Of a stretch of 64,000 bases of DNA, positions 44,335 through 54,140 are shown piece by piece. Each line of letters opens with the position of its first letter. Position 1 is the stretch's first letter. This DNA comes from Lachnospiraceae bacterium AB2028. GTDB taxonomy: Bacteria; Bacillota; Clostridia; Lachnospirales; Lachnospiraceae. Below the pieces are notes generated by a model that did no database searches, was not told the DNA's origin, and was given only the letters and a program-made list of their open reading frames with translations. The position numbers and the translations under genes are program-made. The stretch is from positions 19,047 through 83,046 of the forward strand of contig JHYJ01000012.1 of assembly GCA_000621425.1 (NCBI GenBank), in the 5' to 3' direction.

Positions 44335-45993
44335 ATGAGCATATCACCACTTCAGAAAGCAAGATATGAGTACAGCCCTAAGCTTCCCGGAATGCTTAGA
44401 AACGGTATCTCTGACATTTGCGTAAAGGTTGGCGATGCAACAAGCAGCGTTGCCGATCAGGACAAGATCAAAGCACTTTTCCCTAACACATACGGTAAGG
44501 AAGAGATCACATTCGAGAAGGGTTCCAATACTTCAGCTGCTAAGAAGCAGGTTGTAGGTGTTATCCTTTCAGGCGGACAGGCACCCGGCGGACACAACGT
44601 TATCTCCGGTCTGTATGATGCACTTAAGGCTACAGATAAGAACAACGTTCTCTTAGGATTCAAGGGTGGTCCCGACGGACTTCTTAAGAATGATTATGTA
44701 GAGTTTGATGATGCTTTCATCGATGCTTACAGAAATACAGGTGGTTTCGATATCATCGGTTCAGGACGTACAAAGCTTGAGACAAAAGAGCAGTTCAACA
44801 TCGTTGCTGAGAATGCAAAGAAGAACGGCCTTACAGCTATCGTTATCATCGGTGGCGACGATTCAAATACAAACGCTGCTACTCTTGCTGAGTACATGGC
44901 AGCAAACAACACAGGTATTCAGGTTATCGGATGTCCTAAGACTATCGACGGTGACCTTAAGAACGAAGATATCGAAGCATCATTCGGTTTCGATACAGCT
45001 ACAAAGACATATTCCGAGCTTATCGGTAACATCGAGAGAGATGCTAACTCTGCTAAGAAGTACTGGCATTTCATCAAGGTTATGGGTCGTTCCGCTTCTC
45101 ACGTTGCTCTTGAGTGCGCACTTGAGACACAGCCTAACATCTGCCTTATCGGTGAGGAAGTAAAGGCTAAGAAGATGTCCCTTTCCCAGATCGCTGATCA
45201 GATTGCTGATTCAGTAGCAAAGAGAGCAGCTAACGGCGACAACTTCGGTGTTGCAATCATCCCTGAGGGTATCGTAGAATTCGTTCCTGAGTTCTCAGTA
45301 CTTATCGCAGAGATCAACGAGCTCCTTGCAGGCAAGAAGACAGAGGAATTCAATGCTCTTCCTGACTGGGCAGCTAAGTACAACTTCATCAAGGAAGGCC
45401 TTACAGCAGAGTCATTCGCAGTATTTGATATCCTTCCTACACTTATCCAGCAGCAGCTTTTCCTTGAGAGAGATCCTCACGGAAACGTACAGGTTTCACT
45501 CATCGAGTCCGAGAAGCTTATGTCCGGTCTCGTAGCTGCTAAGCTTGCTGAGAGAAAGAAAGCCGGCACATACAACGGAAAGTTCAGTCCCCTTCATCAC
45601 TTCTTCGGTTATGAAGGAAGATGCGCATTCCCTTCAAACTTCGATGCTGACTACTGCTACTCACTTGGTTACAACGCATTCATGCTCATCCAGTATGGTT
45701 ACACCGGATACCTTTCAAAGGTTTCCAACCTGTCAAAGCCTGCTGAGGAGTGGGTTGCAGGCGGTATGCCTATCACCAAGATGATGAACATCGAGAGAAG
45801 AAACGGTGAAGACAAGCCCGTTATCAGAAAGGCTCTTGTAGAGCTTGATGGTGCACCCTTCAAGTTCTTCGCTGAGAACAGAGAGAAGTGGGCTGTTGAG
45901 ACAGCATTCACATATCCCGGTGCTATCCAGTATTACGGACCTGCTGAGGTATGCGACCTTACAACCAGGACACTTGCTCTGGAAAAGGGCTGA
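44335..45993 (+). CDS. pfp: pyrophosphate-dependent 6-phosphofructokinase (long form)
   Basis: A 552-residue enzyme of the long PPi-PFK group. The G173-G-D-D176 motif (where ATP enzymes have GGDG) and P-K-T-I-D-G-D-L (201-208) mark pyrophosphate use. It makes fructose 1,6-bisphosphate from fructose 6-phosphate and PPi, reversibly, in glycolysis. The codon choice is strongly biased and similar to hup, so it is highly expressed. AAAGGAGAAC precedes the ATG. A strong terminator follows, so this is a single-gene unit. Confidence 0.95.
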   Translation: MSISPLQKARYEYSPKLPGMLRNGISDICVKVGDATSSVADQDKIKALFPNTYGKEEITFEKGSNTSAAKKQVVGVILSGGQAPGGHNVISGLYDALKATDKNNVLLGFKGGPDGLLKNDYVEFDDAFIDAYRNTGGFDIIGSGRTKLETKEQFNIVAENAKKNGLTAIVIIGGDDSNTNAATLAEYMAANNTGIQVIGCPKTIDGDLKNEDIEASFGFDTATKTYSELIGNIERDANSAKKYWHFIKVMGRSASHVALECALETQPNICLIGEEVKAKKMSLSQIADQIADSVAKRAANGDNFGVAIIPEGIVEFVPEFSVLIAEINELLAGKKTEEFNALPDWAAKYNFIKEGLTAESFAVFDILPTLIQQQLFLERDPHGNVQVSLIESEKLMSGLVAAKLAERKKAGTYNGKFSPLHHFFGYEGRCAFPSNFDADYCYSLGYNAFMLIQYGYTGYLSKVSNLSKPAEEWVAGGMPITKMMNIERRNGEDKPVIRKALVELDGAPFKFFAENREKWAVETAFTYPGAIQYYGPAEVCDLTTRTLALEKG

Positions 45994-46020
45994 GAAATAC
46001 AGCATAATCAATAATTAACT

Positions 46021-46050
46021 AAAGAGACTCCGTTGCGGAGTCTCTTTTCT
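46021..46050 (+). terminator. rho-independent terminator of pfp
   Basis: AAAGAGACTCCG and CGGAGTCTCTTT form a perfect 12-bp stem with a three-base loop, followed by TTCTTAT. Confidence 0.9.
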
Positions 46051-46108
46051 TATATTCTGAACTATTTGGCGGATAGTGCATTGTCTGCTAAATGTAACCT
46101 ATGTCCGA

Positions 46109-46137
46109 TTGAGAAAATATGGGATGTTTGATAAAAT
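46109..46137 (+). promoter_or_regulatory. promoter placed immediately before a kinase ATG
   Basis: TTGAGA (46109-46114) and TAAAAT (46132-46137) with a 17-base spacer. The expected start site (about 46144) is only a few bases before ATG 46148. Confidence 0.6.
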
Positions 46138-46147
46138 TTTATGATGT

Positions 46148-47185
46148 ATGGATAACAACAACGACTTCTATGAATACTGTCCCCGCTGTGATGCCAACCT
46201 GACTTTGCAGAAAGGTTTCGATCCTGCACTGTCGCACTGGGTCTGCAAAGGCTGTGGCGAAATGTTGATAAACCCTGCCTCCGAGGATGATTCGAATATT
46301 ATCTGGATATGTGATGGCTGCGGTGCAACCCTAAATGATCAGGAAGGCTTTAATGCTGATAATAGCGAATGGAAATGCACGGAGTGCGGATATGTGAATT
46401 CAACGGATGAAAGTGAAGTCTATCTGTCAGAGGATGAATATGCCGCAGAGCAGTTGAATCCCTATAAGGGATTGTCTGATGAGGAAGTGCTGAGACTGTC
46501 CTGCTATCAGGATGTCAGGAATTTCGAGAGCTGCGATCACGTGGTGGTTGTGACGGATCCGGAGACGGATGAGCTTTATGTAAAAAAATACCTTAGGTTC
46601 TACGACCGCAGCGTCTTTGATCATTTGATGGCACACCCCATAAAGTACATTCCGGTGATCAAAGATGTAATGGAATCGGACAACTGCCTAATTGTTATAG
46701 AAGAATATATCAAGGGCAGGACAGTAACAGAGCTTCTTGATAACGGAAACTTAAGCGGTGAGCAGGTTCTTTCAATAGCTATACAGCTCTGCAGGATACT
46801 AATTGAGCTCCATTCTCTTGAAAAGCCCATAGTGCACAGGGATATAAAACCTTCTAATGTGATAGTGACGGATGCCTGGGAAGTATATTTGATAGATATC
46901 AATGCATCTAAGTGGATCAATAACGATGCAGTAGAAGATACGCATTTGATAGGGTCACAGTATTATGCGGCACCGGAGCAGTATGGTTTCGGTTTTCATG
47001 CATCAACAGATAGGACAGATATATATTCGCTGGGAATACTTCTGAATAAAATGCTGACAGGAAAGTTTCCAAAAGAAAAAATGGCAGATGAACCCTTCAG
47101 ACACATAATAGAAAAATGTATCAGCTTTGAGCAGGGTGATAGGTATGACGCGGCAGGATTATATGAAGAGCTGGGGAAGATCTAA
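46148..47185 (+). CDS. Ser/Thr protein kinase with two N-terminal zinc ribbons
   Basis: A 345-residue soluble protein. Two CxxC...CxxC zinc ribbons fill residues 8-85 (C-P-R-C, C-K-G-C, C-D-G-C, C-T-E-C). The kinase domain (about 105-340) has a poor Gly loop, V-K-K-Y as the possible ATP lysine, H-R-D-I-K-P-S-N as the catalytic loop, D-I-N in place of D-F-G, and A-P-E-Q-Y in the activation segment. Thus the metal-binding Asp is kept. There is no ribosome site before the ATG. It is followed by an HTH protein and a membrane protein, which look like its partners. Confidence 0.85.
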   Translation: MDNNNDFYEYCPRCDANLTLQKGFDPALSHWVCKGCGEMLINPASEDDSNIIWICDGCGATLNDQEGFNADNSEWKCTECGYVNSTDESEVYLSEDEYAAEQLNPYKGLSDEEVLRLSCYQDVRNFESCDHVVVVTDPETDELYVKKYLRFYDRSVFDHLMAHPIKYIPVIKDVMESDNCLIVIEEYIKGRTVTELLDNGNLSGEQVLSIAIQLCRILIELHSLEKPIVHRDIKPSNVIVTDAWEVYLIDINASKWINNDAVEDTHLIGSQYYAAPEQYGFGFHASTDRTDIYSLGILLNKMLTGKFPKEKMADEPFRHIIEKCISFEQGDRYDAAGLYEELGKI

Positions 47186-47253
47186 TCGATGCTGTTATAT
47201 ACAAGCTATAACGGATCAAAAAGTTTTGAAGTGACATAAAAGAGGATACACGG

Positions 47254-47706
47254 ATGACAGAGAAACCTACATATGAACTTCAGGAACAGTTGGATAAAAT
47301 GTGTCCTGAAGACTTACCTAAGTATTTTAAGGATAATAAAGAAGATATACGGGATAGTAAAAAAGCATTCTATTATTTCATGAAGGATACCCTGATTGAT
47401 AAGGGAATATATATGAAGGATGTCTATACAACTGCAGGAGTGAGCGAGTCTTACGGCAGCAAGATCATTTCTCAGGAAAAGCACACTACGAACCGTGACT
47501 GTATTATCAGACTCTGTGTGGCAGGGCATTTTAACTTGATGGAGATTAATCGCGCGCTGAAACTATACGGCATGAATGAGCTTTATCCCAAGAATTCCAG
47601 GGATGCCTGCATCATAGTTGCTATTAATAATCGTGTATTCAATCTTGCTAAGATTGACGACAGTCTGGCTGAACAGGGGCTGGATCCACTGTCGACGGAA
47701 CAGTGA
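47254..47706 (+). CDS. helix-turn-helix-like protein
   Basis: A 150-residue protein. Residues 48-100 look like an XRE-type helix-turn-helix: D-V-Y-T-T-A-G-V-S-E-S-Y-G-S-K-I-I-S, followed by N-R-D-C-I-I-R-L-C-V. The rest is helical, without membrane span. It may be a regulator of, or a target for, the kinase 68 bases upstream. The HTH call is by pattern only. Confidence 0.65.
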   Translation: MTEKPTYELQEQLDKMCPEDLPKYFKDNKEDIRDSKKAFYYFMKDTLIDKGIYMKDVYTTAGVSESYGSKIISQEKHTTNRDCIIRLCVAGHFNLMEINRALKLYGMNELYPKNSRDACIIVAINNRVFNLAKIDDSLAEQGLDPLSTEQ

Positions 47707-47733
47707 ATTTCTTGTTGAGGAAAACATAAGTAT

Positions 47734-48306
47734 ATGGATTCACAAAATATGTATAATGGATATGATCCCCATATAGCCAGCGAAACAGAAGAAAAGTACT
47801 GTAAGGCTGTCACACTGTATAAGAAAGAAGGTTTCAGGAATCTTGCAAAGGCCAGGAGGCTTTTCAGGGAAATAGGTCCATACAAAGATTCTACAGAGTA
47901 TCTGAATTATTGTGAGATACTTTACGAAGAGGCGGAGCAGCCACATAAGGCAAAGCAGATATCAAAATGGATCAGGACTGTCATTGAGGTATTGCTCCAT
48001 TTGGCGAATATGATCCTTTGGACAGTAATGTATTTTACATATGTGAATCAGGATGAAGACGGGGGACTGATATTTTTTATGGGAGGTGTGGCAGTATTTA
48101 GCCTGCTGAAAGTTTTGTTTAATATCATAACCATGCTCCCACCCATAGATGATCTTGAGGAAGAGATACCCCTGATCAACCTTGTTGGAAAAGGAAACTG
48201 GGCAGTTCAGACATTTGTCAGGTTACTGCTCCAGTTCATAATTACGGTTGTATGCGTGGCAGTGATCTTTGCTGTCGGAATGACCATATCCATAATATGG
48301 TATTAG
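47734..48306 (+). CDS. membrane protein homologous to the C-terminus of the kinase at 11675
   Basis: A 190-residue protein. Residues 15-70 contain one helical repeat (G-P-Y-K-D-S). Then four membrane spans follow in two pairs. From K-A-K-Q-I-S-K-W-I-R-T-V-I to the end it lines up with the tail of the kinase at 11675 (K-A-R-S-I-S-K-T-I-R-T-V-I; also P-L-I-N / P-L-I-G and Q-T-F-V-R-L-L-L-Q / Q-T-L-L-R-L-L-V-Q). It is therefore the same membrane module, detached from the kinase domain. Confidence 0.8.
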   Translation: MDSQNMYNGYDPHIASETEEKYCKAVTLYKKEGFRNLAKARRLFREIGPYKDSTEYLNYCEILYEEAEQPHKAKQISKWIRTVIEVLLHLANMILWTVMYFTYVNQDEDGGLIFFMGGVAVFSLLKVLFNIITMLPPIDDLEEEIPLINLVGKGNWAVQTFVRLLLQFIITVVCVAVIFAVGMTISIIWY

Positions 48307-48357
48307 CCTATGGCTGTAACTGTGTTTTTTTGTATTTGCGAAACGGAGAAAAAATAA

Positions 48358-49866
48358 ATGGGAACAGAATCTTTTATTATGGCCATTGACCAGGGAACTA
48401 CCAGTTCCAGATGCATTCTTTTTGACCACAGCGGAAAAATCCGCAGCATGGCGCAGAAGGAATTTACGCAGTACTACCCACGGTCCGGCTGGGTGGAGCA
48501 TGACCCTAAGGAAATATGGTCATCACAGCTGTCAGTGGCAAAAGAGGCTATGGAGTCTGCTGGTGTAAGTGCTGATGATATAAAAGCTATTGGCATCACC
48601 AACCAGCGTGAGACCACTATCGTATGGGACAGGAAGACCGGCGAGCCCATTTATAATGCCATAGTGTGGCAGTGCCGCAGGACTGCAGATATCATCAACA
48701 AAATGATAGAGGACGGATGGGGTGCAAAGATAAAGGAGCGTACCGGATTGGTGCCTGATGCATACTTTTCCGGAAGCAAGATCACATGGATACTCGACAA
48801 TGTGGATGGAGCAAGAGAAAAGGCAGAACGTGGTGAACTGGCTTTTGGCACGGTAGATACATGGCTTATGTGGAATCTCACAAAGGGAAAGGTCTATGCT
48901 ACGGACTATACAAACGCAAGTCGTACCATGCTCTTTGATATACATAAGTTAGAGTGGGATAGAGAGATAATGGACTATCTGAAAATCCCTGAAAGCATAT
49001 TACCGGAAGTGAAACCTTCAGGATTTATGTACGGATATACGGAGGCCGAAGTGCTGGGCGGGAGCATACCAATTGCCGGGGCAGCAGGTGACCAGCAGGC
49101 GGCACTCTTCGGTCAGTGCTGTTTCAGTGTAGGTGATGTAAAGAATACTTATGGTACAGGAAGTTTTATCCTGATGAATACAGGTGACGAAGCGGTAAAG
49201 TCTGGAAATGGTCTTCTGACTACAATTGCTGCAGGATGTCAGGAGGATAAAGTTGAGTATGCCCTTGAAGGAAGTGTGTTTGTAGCGGGGGCTTCTATAC
49301 AGTGGCTCAGGGATAGTATGCATATGATCGACTCTGCATCAGAGTCACAGAAATTTGCTGAGAGTGTGAACGACACATCAGGTGTCTATATCGTGCCTTC
49401 TTTTACGGGATTGGGTGCACCCTACTGGAACCAGGATGCAAGGGGTGTCGTAGTAGGCCTTACCAGAGGTTGCACAAAAGAACATTTCATTCGTGCGACA
49501 CTGGAGTCTATAGCTTACCAGACCGGTGACGTGATACATGCAATGGAAGAAGATGCAGGTGAAAAGTTGAAAGTCCTAAAGGTGGATGGCGGTGCCAGTG
49601 CCAATGATTTCCTTATGCAGTTCCAGGCGGATATTGTAGGTACAAAGGTCTGCAGGCCGGAATGCATAGAGACAACAGCACTGGGGGCAGCATATCTGGC
49701 AGGACTCACCACAGGATATTGGAATGATAAGGAAGAAATAATTGCGCATCGTGTATCAGAGCAGGTCTTTGAACCGGATATGGAAGAAGGGGAAAGGAAT
49801 GCGCTGCTGAAGGGCTGGAAAAAAGCGGTTAAGTGTGCTCTGGTGTGGGCGGAAGAGCTTTTATAA
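48358..49866 (+). CDS. glpK: glycerol kinase
   Basis: A 502-residue FGGY kinase of exact GlpK length, with the GlpK signatures D-Q-G-T-T-S-S-R at the N-terminus, T-N-Q-R-E-T and [11 protein letters not shown], and Y-G-T-G-S-F and D-G-G-A-S-A-N further on. It phosphorylates glycerol with ATP. The histidine phosphorylated by HPr in many Firmicute GlpK proteins lies in a loop near residue 230; I do not see H in the region G-Q-C-C-F-S. No glpF or glpD is beside it. AACGGAG precedes the ATG. Confidence 0.95.
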   Translation: MGTESFIMAIDQGTTSSRCILFDHSGKIRSMAQKEFTQYYPRSGWVEHDPKEIWSSQLSVAKEAMESAGVSADDIKAIGITNQRETTIVWDRKTGEPIYNAIVWQCRRTADIINKMIEDGWGAKIKERTGLVPDAYFSGSKITWILDNVDGAREKAERGELAFGTVDTWLMWNLTKGKVYATDYTNASRTMLFDIHKLEWDREIMDYLKIPESILPEVKPSGFMYGYTEAEVLGGSIPIAGAAGDQQAALFGQCCFSVGDVKNTYGTGSFILMNTGDEAVKSGNGLLTTIAAGCQEDKVEYALEGSVFVAGASIQWLRDSMHMIDSASESQKFAESVNDTSGVYIVPSFTGLGAPYWNQDARGVVVGLTRGCTKEHFIRATLESIAYQTGDVIHAMEEDAGEKLKVLKVDGGASANDFLMQFQADIVGTKVCRPECIETTALGAAYLAGLTTGYWNDKEEIIAHRVSEQVFEPDMEEGERNALLKGWKKAVKCALVWAEELL

Positions 49867-50175
49867 GAACAAGTCAAAAACTGTTCCAATAATCCGGAAT
49901 GGCAGTGTGAGAATATCAATTATGATATCAATGATGACCATTCCTGTAATCAGTTTCATTTCTCTTTTTGTATAGCCAATCGGCCGTCCCTGGGAATCCG
50001 TAAAATATCCGTAAGTGATCAGTATCAGATCAATGAACCATCCTATTCCGCAGAATCCGAAAGTAGCAAGATACAGGAAGCCGCTTATTGTCTTGCCAAC
50101 ATAGAAACGGTGCAATCTAAGGCAGCCGAAAACTGCGCATAATAAAAATGTAAGCAATTTACTTTTAGGGCTCAT
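49861..50175 (-). CDS. TM2-domain membrane protein
   Basis: A 104-residue protein with the TM2 layout: [12 protein letters not shown] as the first helix start and linker, F-C-G-I-G-W-F-I-D in the second helix. There is a further hydrophobic C-terminal segment. The function of TM2 proteins is unknown. GGGAGGTG precedes the ATG. Its stop overlaps the end of glpK on the other strand by six bases. Confidence 0.85.
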   Translation of the reverse strand: MSPKSKLLTFLLCAVFGCLRLHRFYVGKTISGFLYLATFGFCGIGWFIDLILITYGYFTDSQGRPIGYTKREMKLITGMVIIDIIIDILTLPFRIIGTVFDLFL

Positions 50176-50525
50176 AGATCTTCACCTCCCTACTTTGTAT
50201 TTCTAATAAAGAGTATAACGTGTCTTTAATGAATTATTCCTACCCAAATGGTGGGACTTTTTTATTTGATTGGAATACGATTAATATTGACAAACATAAC
50301 GCTTGTAGTGATACAGGTGTTTTTTTATAACTTTTTCTGTAAAACAGTTAAAAAAGCCACTTTTTATTCCATATGGTTACAGAAAGGAGGGGGCGGCAAA
50401 GATAAGCAATATTGGTACATTGTGCCGAAGTTGTCATAAAAAAGTACATAAGTGTGAGATGGATATAAAAGTAGTATAGTGGTATAATTTTTGGGGGTAT
50501 TCTGGATATCTAACAGGGGTAAATC
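50176..50525. other. AT-rich intergenic region
   Basis: No gene with a ribosome site, no repeat array and no clear terminator is seen. A short hydrophobic frame starting with GTG at 50248 has no ribosome site and is left out. Confidence 0.6.
50480..50488 (+). promoter_or_regulatory. extended -10 promoter before the Cas operon
   Basis: TGGTATAAT matches the TGnTATAAT extended -10. It would drive the decayed gene at 50526 and probably the Cas genes beyond it. Confidence 0.45.
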
Positions 50526-50927
50526 ATGAAAAAATTCATAACATATATTTCAATGCAACCACAGGGAAATCTTGAAAAAATTCCTATGAACCGGGGTATG
50601 AACTGGATATTTGCACAGATCATGAGGCATGTTTTCCAATAAGCATATTAGTAGATATGGCTTCCAAAAAAATTTGGCCTTAATATTACTGAAAATCAGA
50701 AGGAGAGATTAGTAGATGAGTACTATGGAAAGATAATGCATTACGAAAATTCTATCGTTTTACTGCAGGTGAGTTTGTATTTGTGTTCAGGTTAGCAACT
50801 CGTTTGCAATCTAAAGGTATTAGGGTGATTTCTGCCTGCACGGGAAAGAGTTACAAGCGAAGAGATTCAACTTGACGGAAGTAAAAAGAAGATTTTTTTT
50901 AGATACAGTGTTTTTAGAAATTTTTGA
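50526..50927 (+). pseudogene. decayed gene upstream of the Cas operon, perhaps a CRISPR accessory protein
   Basis: An ATG opens M-K-K-F-I-T-Y-I-S-M-Q-P-Q but stops after 38 codons. Coding-like stretches continue in the other frames: C-F-P-I-S-I-L-V-D-M-A, then F-G-L-N-I-T-E-N-Q-K, then G-E-F-V-F-V-F-R-L-A-T-R-L-Q-S-K-G-I, then I-Q-L-D-G-S-K-K-K-I-F-F-R-Y, each ending at a stop. At least three frameshifts are needed to join them. The first part recalls TM1812-type CRISPR proteins; that link is from memory and weak. Confidence 0.55.
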
Positions 50928-50937
50928 GAGGTAAAAA

Positions 50938-53133
50938 ATGAAGAAAGTATTGATGTTATCGCTGGGGACCGGAAGTGTTGTAGATGATAATCTGGAAAAA
51001 GATTCCCATAAGCAAAGACTATCAGAAGCTATAGAAAATGGGGTATACAGATATAGAAAAGCTTTATATTGCTTTGAAGAGAACGGTGAGAAAGTTGAAA
51101 CAGAATTTGTGGCAAATGTGCTGACAAAAAGAATTTCACCGGACTATATTTTTGTGATAGGTACATTGAAATCGTGCTGGACTAGTTTCTATACAAAGTT
51201 TGCGGATGAAATAAAAGAAGAAGATGTTTGGGCACTTGATGATATTGAGTTTAATGGGACTGCATCAGCAGATATTGAACAATTGATGCAAAGTGAACGA
51301 AAGATTAATGAAATATATGCAAAAAGTATAGGTGAAAAACTTACAGGACCGATATCGGGACCGGTATCGGTAAAGGCAGTAATTCTTAGATATGGTATAG
51401 ATGATGAACAGTTAAAACAGAACTATGAATTATTGTCCGGAATATGGTCATCTCTTGATCCGTCTGAGGAATATCATGTGTCATTTGATATTACCCATTC
51501 GTTCAGATCATTGCCAATTTATAACTTATCCATATTAGATTACAAGAGAATGATTGCTGATTATTCAATCACTGTGGATCATGTATACTACGGTAATCTT
51601 GAAATGAGCAGAGAACTTGGTTATGCCCCGGTTGTAGATTTAGTAGATCTAATTAAGAATATGGATTTAAGTAAGGCTGTAAGTGAATTTAGAAACATGG
51701 GCTTTAGCCGCTCTCTTCTTGATTTGATTCCGGAAGATGAGAATGAGTTGAAGGTGGCACTTACAGATTTCTATTGGGCAGTACAGACTAACAATATAAT
51801 AAAACTTAGCTTGTCGGTTGATTCTGTTTTGAAACTTATAGATGCATCAAATGATTCCAATACAAGATTGGCTGAGTTGAAGAGTGTTCTAAAAAATGCT
51901 TTTTCCAATATGCTGGGTGATTGGAAGAATGAATATGGACGGGATCCATTTAGAATCTGGGAACTCGGTTTTAAAGTTGCAAAGTGGCATTATGATATGA
52001 ACCGGTATGCAGAGGCTGCATTAGCAGGATTGGAAGCATTAAAGAGTTTTATTGTTCCTTTATATTTGGAAGAAATAAATCTTAATACTCCGACGCTTAA
52101 AGAATGTTCGTTGTATGAAAACTGTAATAAGTCATATGAACAGCTAAAAGCACGTAAGGAAAAAATAAAAAATATAGAGGACGTGGAAGAACTTGTGGAC
52201 CTTGCAGAGTGTCTCAGAACGTATAGGAATGAATTTGCACACTATAATGTGGATCAGAATCCATCAAACTATACGCAGGATGAAATTGGAGCTTGCTTGA
52301 ATAAATTCTTTAAAATCCTTGATATTATTCAGGGCTGGTCACCGGAACAATACAAGCAATTTAGACGTGTGTATCAGACGCGTGATGTTGATGCAATCAA
52401 GGAAGAGAGACGCCAGGAGGAAGAAAGACGCAAGGAAGAAGAAAGACGTAAGGAAGAGGAGAGACGCAGGGAAGAAAAGCAGCGAGAAGAAAAAAAGAAT
52501 AATACAATTGAAAGTGAAAAAAATATTGATAACCTAGATTCCGGAGCTGATAATGCTGGTTCTTTGACACAGGGAATAATTGATATAGTTCGGGTCCAAA
52601 AGGAAAAAGAAGAAAATACAATGCAGGAATTGATAACGACAGGACAGGATACGTCATTAAATCCTATGATATTGATTTGTTTGCCATCACTAGAAAAGTA
52701 TGCAAAGGATTTTCTTAAGAATAAGGGGATTGAATCATACAAGATGGTGGATATACGAGTTTTAAAAGAATTACGGATAAAAAGGTCTAAAATAGATAAT
52801 ACACGCTGGACAATTGCTGCTGTTGATATGTATTACTATCTTTTCGAATTAGGAATTACACCGGATAGGGAAATAATGATTTGCTTTGAGGAACCGGAGA
52901 TGGCTTTCTTCTTTGCGATGATAATTGGTGGGTTCGGTATGAAGAAAGTGTCATATTTAAAAGTGTCTGATGGTACATCTTCAGAAGTTGTTGTTAGGAT
53001 GAATCGAGAAGAGGGCCAATATGATATGAGACTTACCAATATTGAAAGAGCAACGCGATTAAATAAAATCCAGTCTCAAGAGAAAGCGCGCACTTTAAAA
53101 AAATATCAGTTAATAGATTGTAAGGTAGATTGA
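50938..53133 (+). CDS. csx1: CARF-HEPN RNase (Csx1/Csx2, TM1812-type) with coiled coil and extra C-terminal domain
   Basis: A 731-residue protein. The N-terminal CARF-like region (about 1-240) begins V-L-M-L-S-L-G-T-G and has F-D-I-T-H-S-F-R-S-L-P (183-193); the second half of the family D-x-T-H-G motif is D-I-T-H-S here. A helical HEPN domain follows with the RNase motif R430-N-E-F-A-H435. Then comes a very charged E/R coiled coil (about 488-522), a Ser/Asn/Asp linker and an unassigned alpha/beta domain (about 562-731). In the family, CARF binds cyclic oligoadenylate made by Cas10 and HEPN cuts RNA. GAGAGG precedes the ATG. It is the first intact gene of the Cas operon. Confidence 0.85.
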   Translation: MKKVLMLSLGTGSVVDDNLEKDSHKQRLSEAIENGVYRYRKALYCFEENGEKVETEFVANVLTKRISPDYIFVIGTLKSCWTSFYTKFADEIKEEDVWALDDIEFNGTASADIEQLMQSERKINEIYAKSIGEKLTGPISGPVSVKAVILRYGIDDEQLKQNYELLSGIWSSLDPSEEYHVSFDITHSFRSLPIYNLSILDYKRMIADYSITVDHVYYGNLEMSRELGYAPVVDLVDLIKNMDLSKAVSEFRNMGFSRSLLDLIPEDENELKVALTDFYWAVQTNNIIKLSLSVDSVLKLIDASNDSNTRLAELKSVLKNAFSNMLGDWKNEYGRDPFRIWELGFKVAKWHYDMNRYAEAALAGLEALKSFIVPLYLEEINLNTPTLKECSLYENCNKSYEQLKARKEKIKNIEDVEELVDLAECLRTYRNEFAHYNVDQNPSNYTQDEIGACLNKFFKILDIIQGWSPEQYKQFRRVYQTRDVDAIKEERRQEEERRKEEERRKEEERRREEKQREEKKNNTIESEKNIDNLDSGADNAGSLTQGIIDIVRVQKEKEENTMQELITTGQDTSLNPMILICLPSLEKYAKDFLKNKGIESYKMVDIRVLKELRIKRSKIDNTRWTIAAVDMYYYLFELGITPDREIMICFEEPEMAFFFAMIIGGFGMKKVSYLKVSDGTSSEVVVRMNREEGQYDMRLTNIERATRLNKIQSQEKARTLKKYQLIDCKVD

Positions 53134-54071
53134 TGAATTGTTTTAAAGAAGATTTGAATGTGGAAAATTTAATGGGGTTGGAATACATCAAACTTCATTT
53201 TGTACTTATGATTACGGATAATACAAACCTTCCCGCTAATAAAGCTTCGGCTTTAAGAGGGGGGATGGGAGAGATGCTTCTTCGTGTTAATTGTATTAGT
53301 AATAGAGATTGTGAAAATTGTAAATTTGAATCAGAATGCATCGTTCGCAGAGTTATGTATTCAAAGATGAGAATACAGCCGGATTTCATGTCAAGTGGTG
53401 ATAGTGTAGGTTATGTAATAAATTGTGAAAATTATAAGGAAGAATTTCACAAAGGGGATACTTTAGAATTTGATATGCTTTTGTTCGGAAGAATGGTGGT
53501 TTATTTTGGGCAGATCATACAGGCATTTCAATATTTGGGATATGTTGGGATAGGAAAAGAGCACTCTCATTTTCAGATTGTGGAAGTAACGAATAGTAAA
53601 AGAGAACGTATTCTGGAAGAAAACAACATATACATGTCACGACTTGAATTGATGTCTATAGCGGATTATGTATCCTACAGAAAATCAAAATTAAAAAAAG
53701 CAAATAAACTTGTGTTTTATACGCCTTTATCTATTAAGGAACAGGGACAATATTTGATGGAATTTGATATTTCCGCAATTATTCGTGCGATAGAGAGACG
53801 ATTATATATGCTGAATTGTTATGAAGGAATTGAAACTGATCGAATAGATTTATCTGGGCATATACCAATGCAGATATCACAAAGGTCTAAATTTATCTCT
53901 GTCAGGAGATATTCCAACCGACATGAGCAAAAGATACGATTGGGGGGAATATGTGGTGAAGTGGCATTTGAAAATGTGGAAGAACAGATACTGGAATTGC
54001 TTTTGGCAGGGGAGTTGATCCATATAGGGAAAAATACAAGTTTTGGTTTTGGAAGATATAGTGTGAACTAG
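53133..54071 (+). CDS. cas6: Cas6-type crRNA-processing endoribonuclease
   Basis: A 312-residue RAMP-fold protein that starts at ATG 53133 inside the previous stop (TGATG). The N-terminal part has A-L-R-G-G-M-G-E-M-L-L, followed by a C-E-N-C ... C motif (residues about 50-62) found in type III Cas6-like proteins. The C-terminal part has the Gly-rich loop G-K-N-T-S-F-G-F-G-R-Y. It should cut pre-crRNA within the repeats. No array is visible in the window, so its repeat substrate must be elsewhere. Confidence 0.85.
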   Translation: MNCFKEDLNVENLMGLEYIKLHFVLMITDNTNLPANKASALRGGMGEMLLRVNCISNRDCENCKFESECIVRRVMYSKMRIQPDFMSSGDSVGYVINCENYKEEFHKGDTLEFDMLLFGRMVVYFGQIIQAFQYLGYVGIGKEHSHFQIVEVTNSKRERILEENNIYMSRLELMSIADYVSYRKSKLKKANKLVFYTPLSIKEQGQYLMEFDISAIIRAIERRLYMLNCYEGIETDRIDLSGHIPMQISQRSKFISVRRYSNRHEQKIRLGGICGEVAFENVEEQILELLLAGELIHIGKNTSFGFGRYSVN

Positions 54072-54140
54072 ATGAAAAATAATTTTTAGGAAAAGTTTTG
54101 TGGATAAAAAAATAAGCAATGTAGCATAAGGAGGGATCAA

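Noticed and set aside
50248..50439. A 63-residue hydrophobic ORF upstream of the Cas operon
   Set aside because: It starts with GTG and has no ribosome site; the region is AT-rich and such frames arise by chance.
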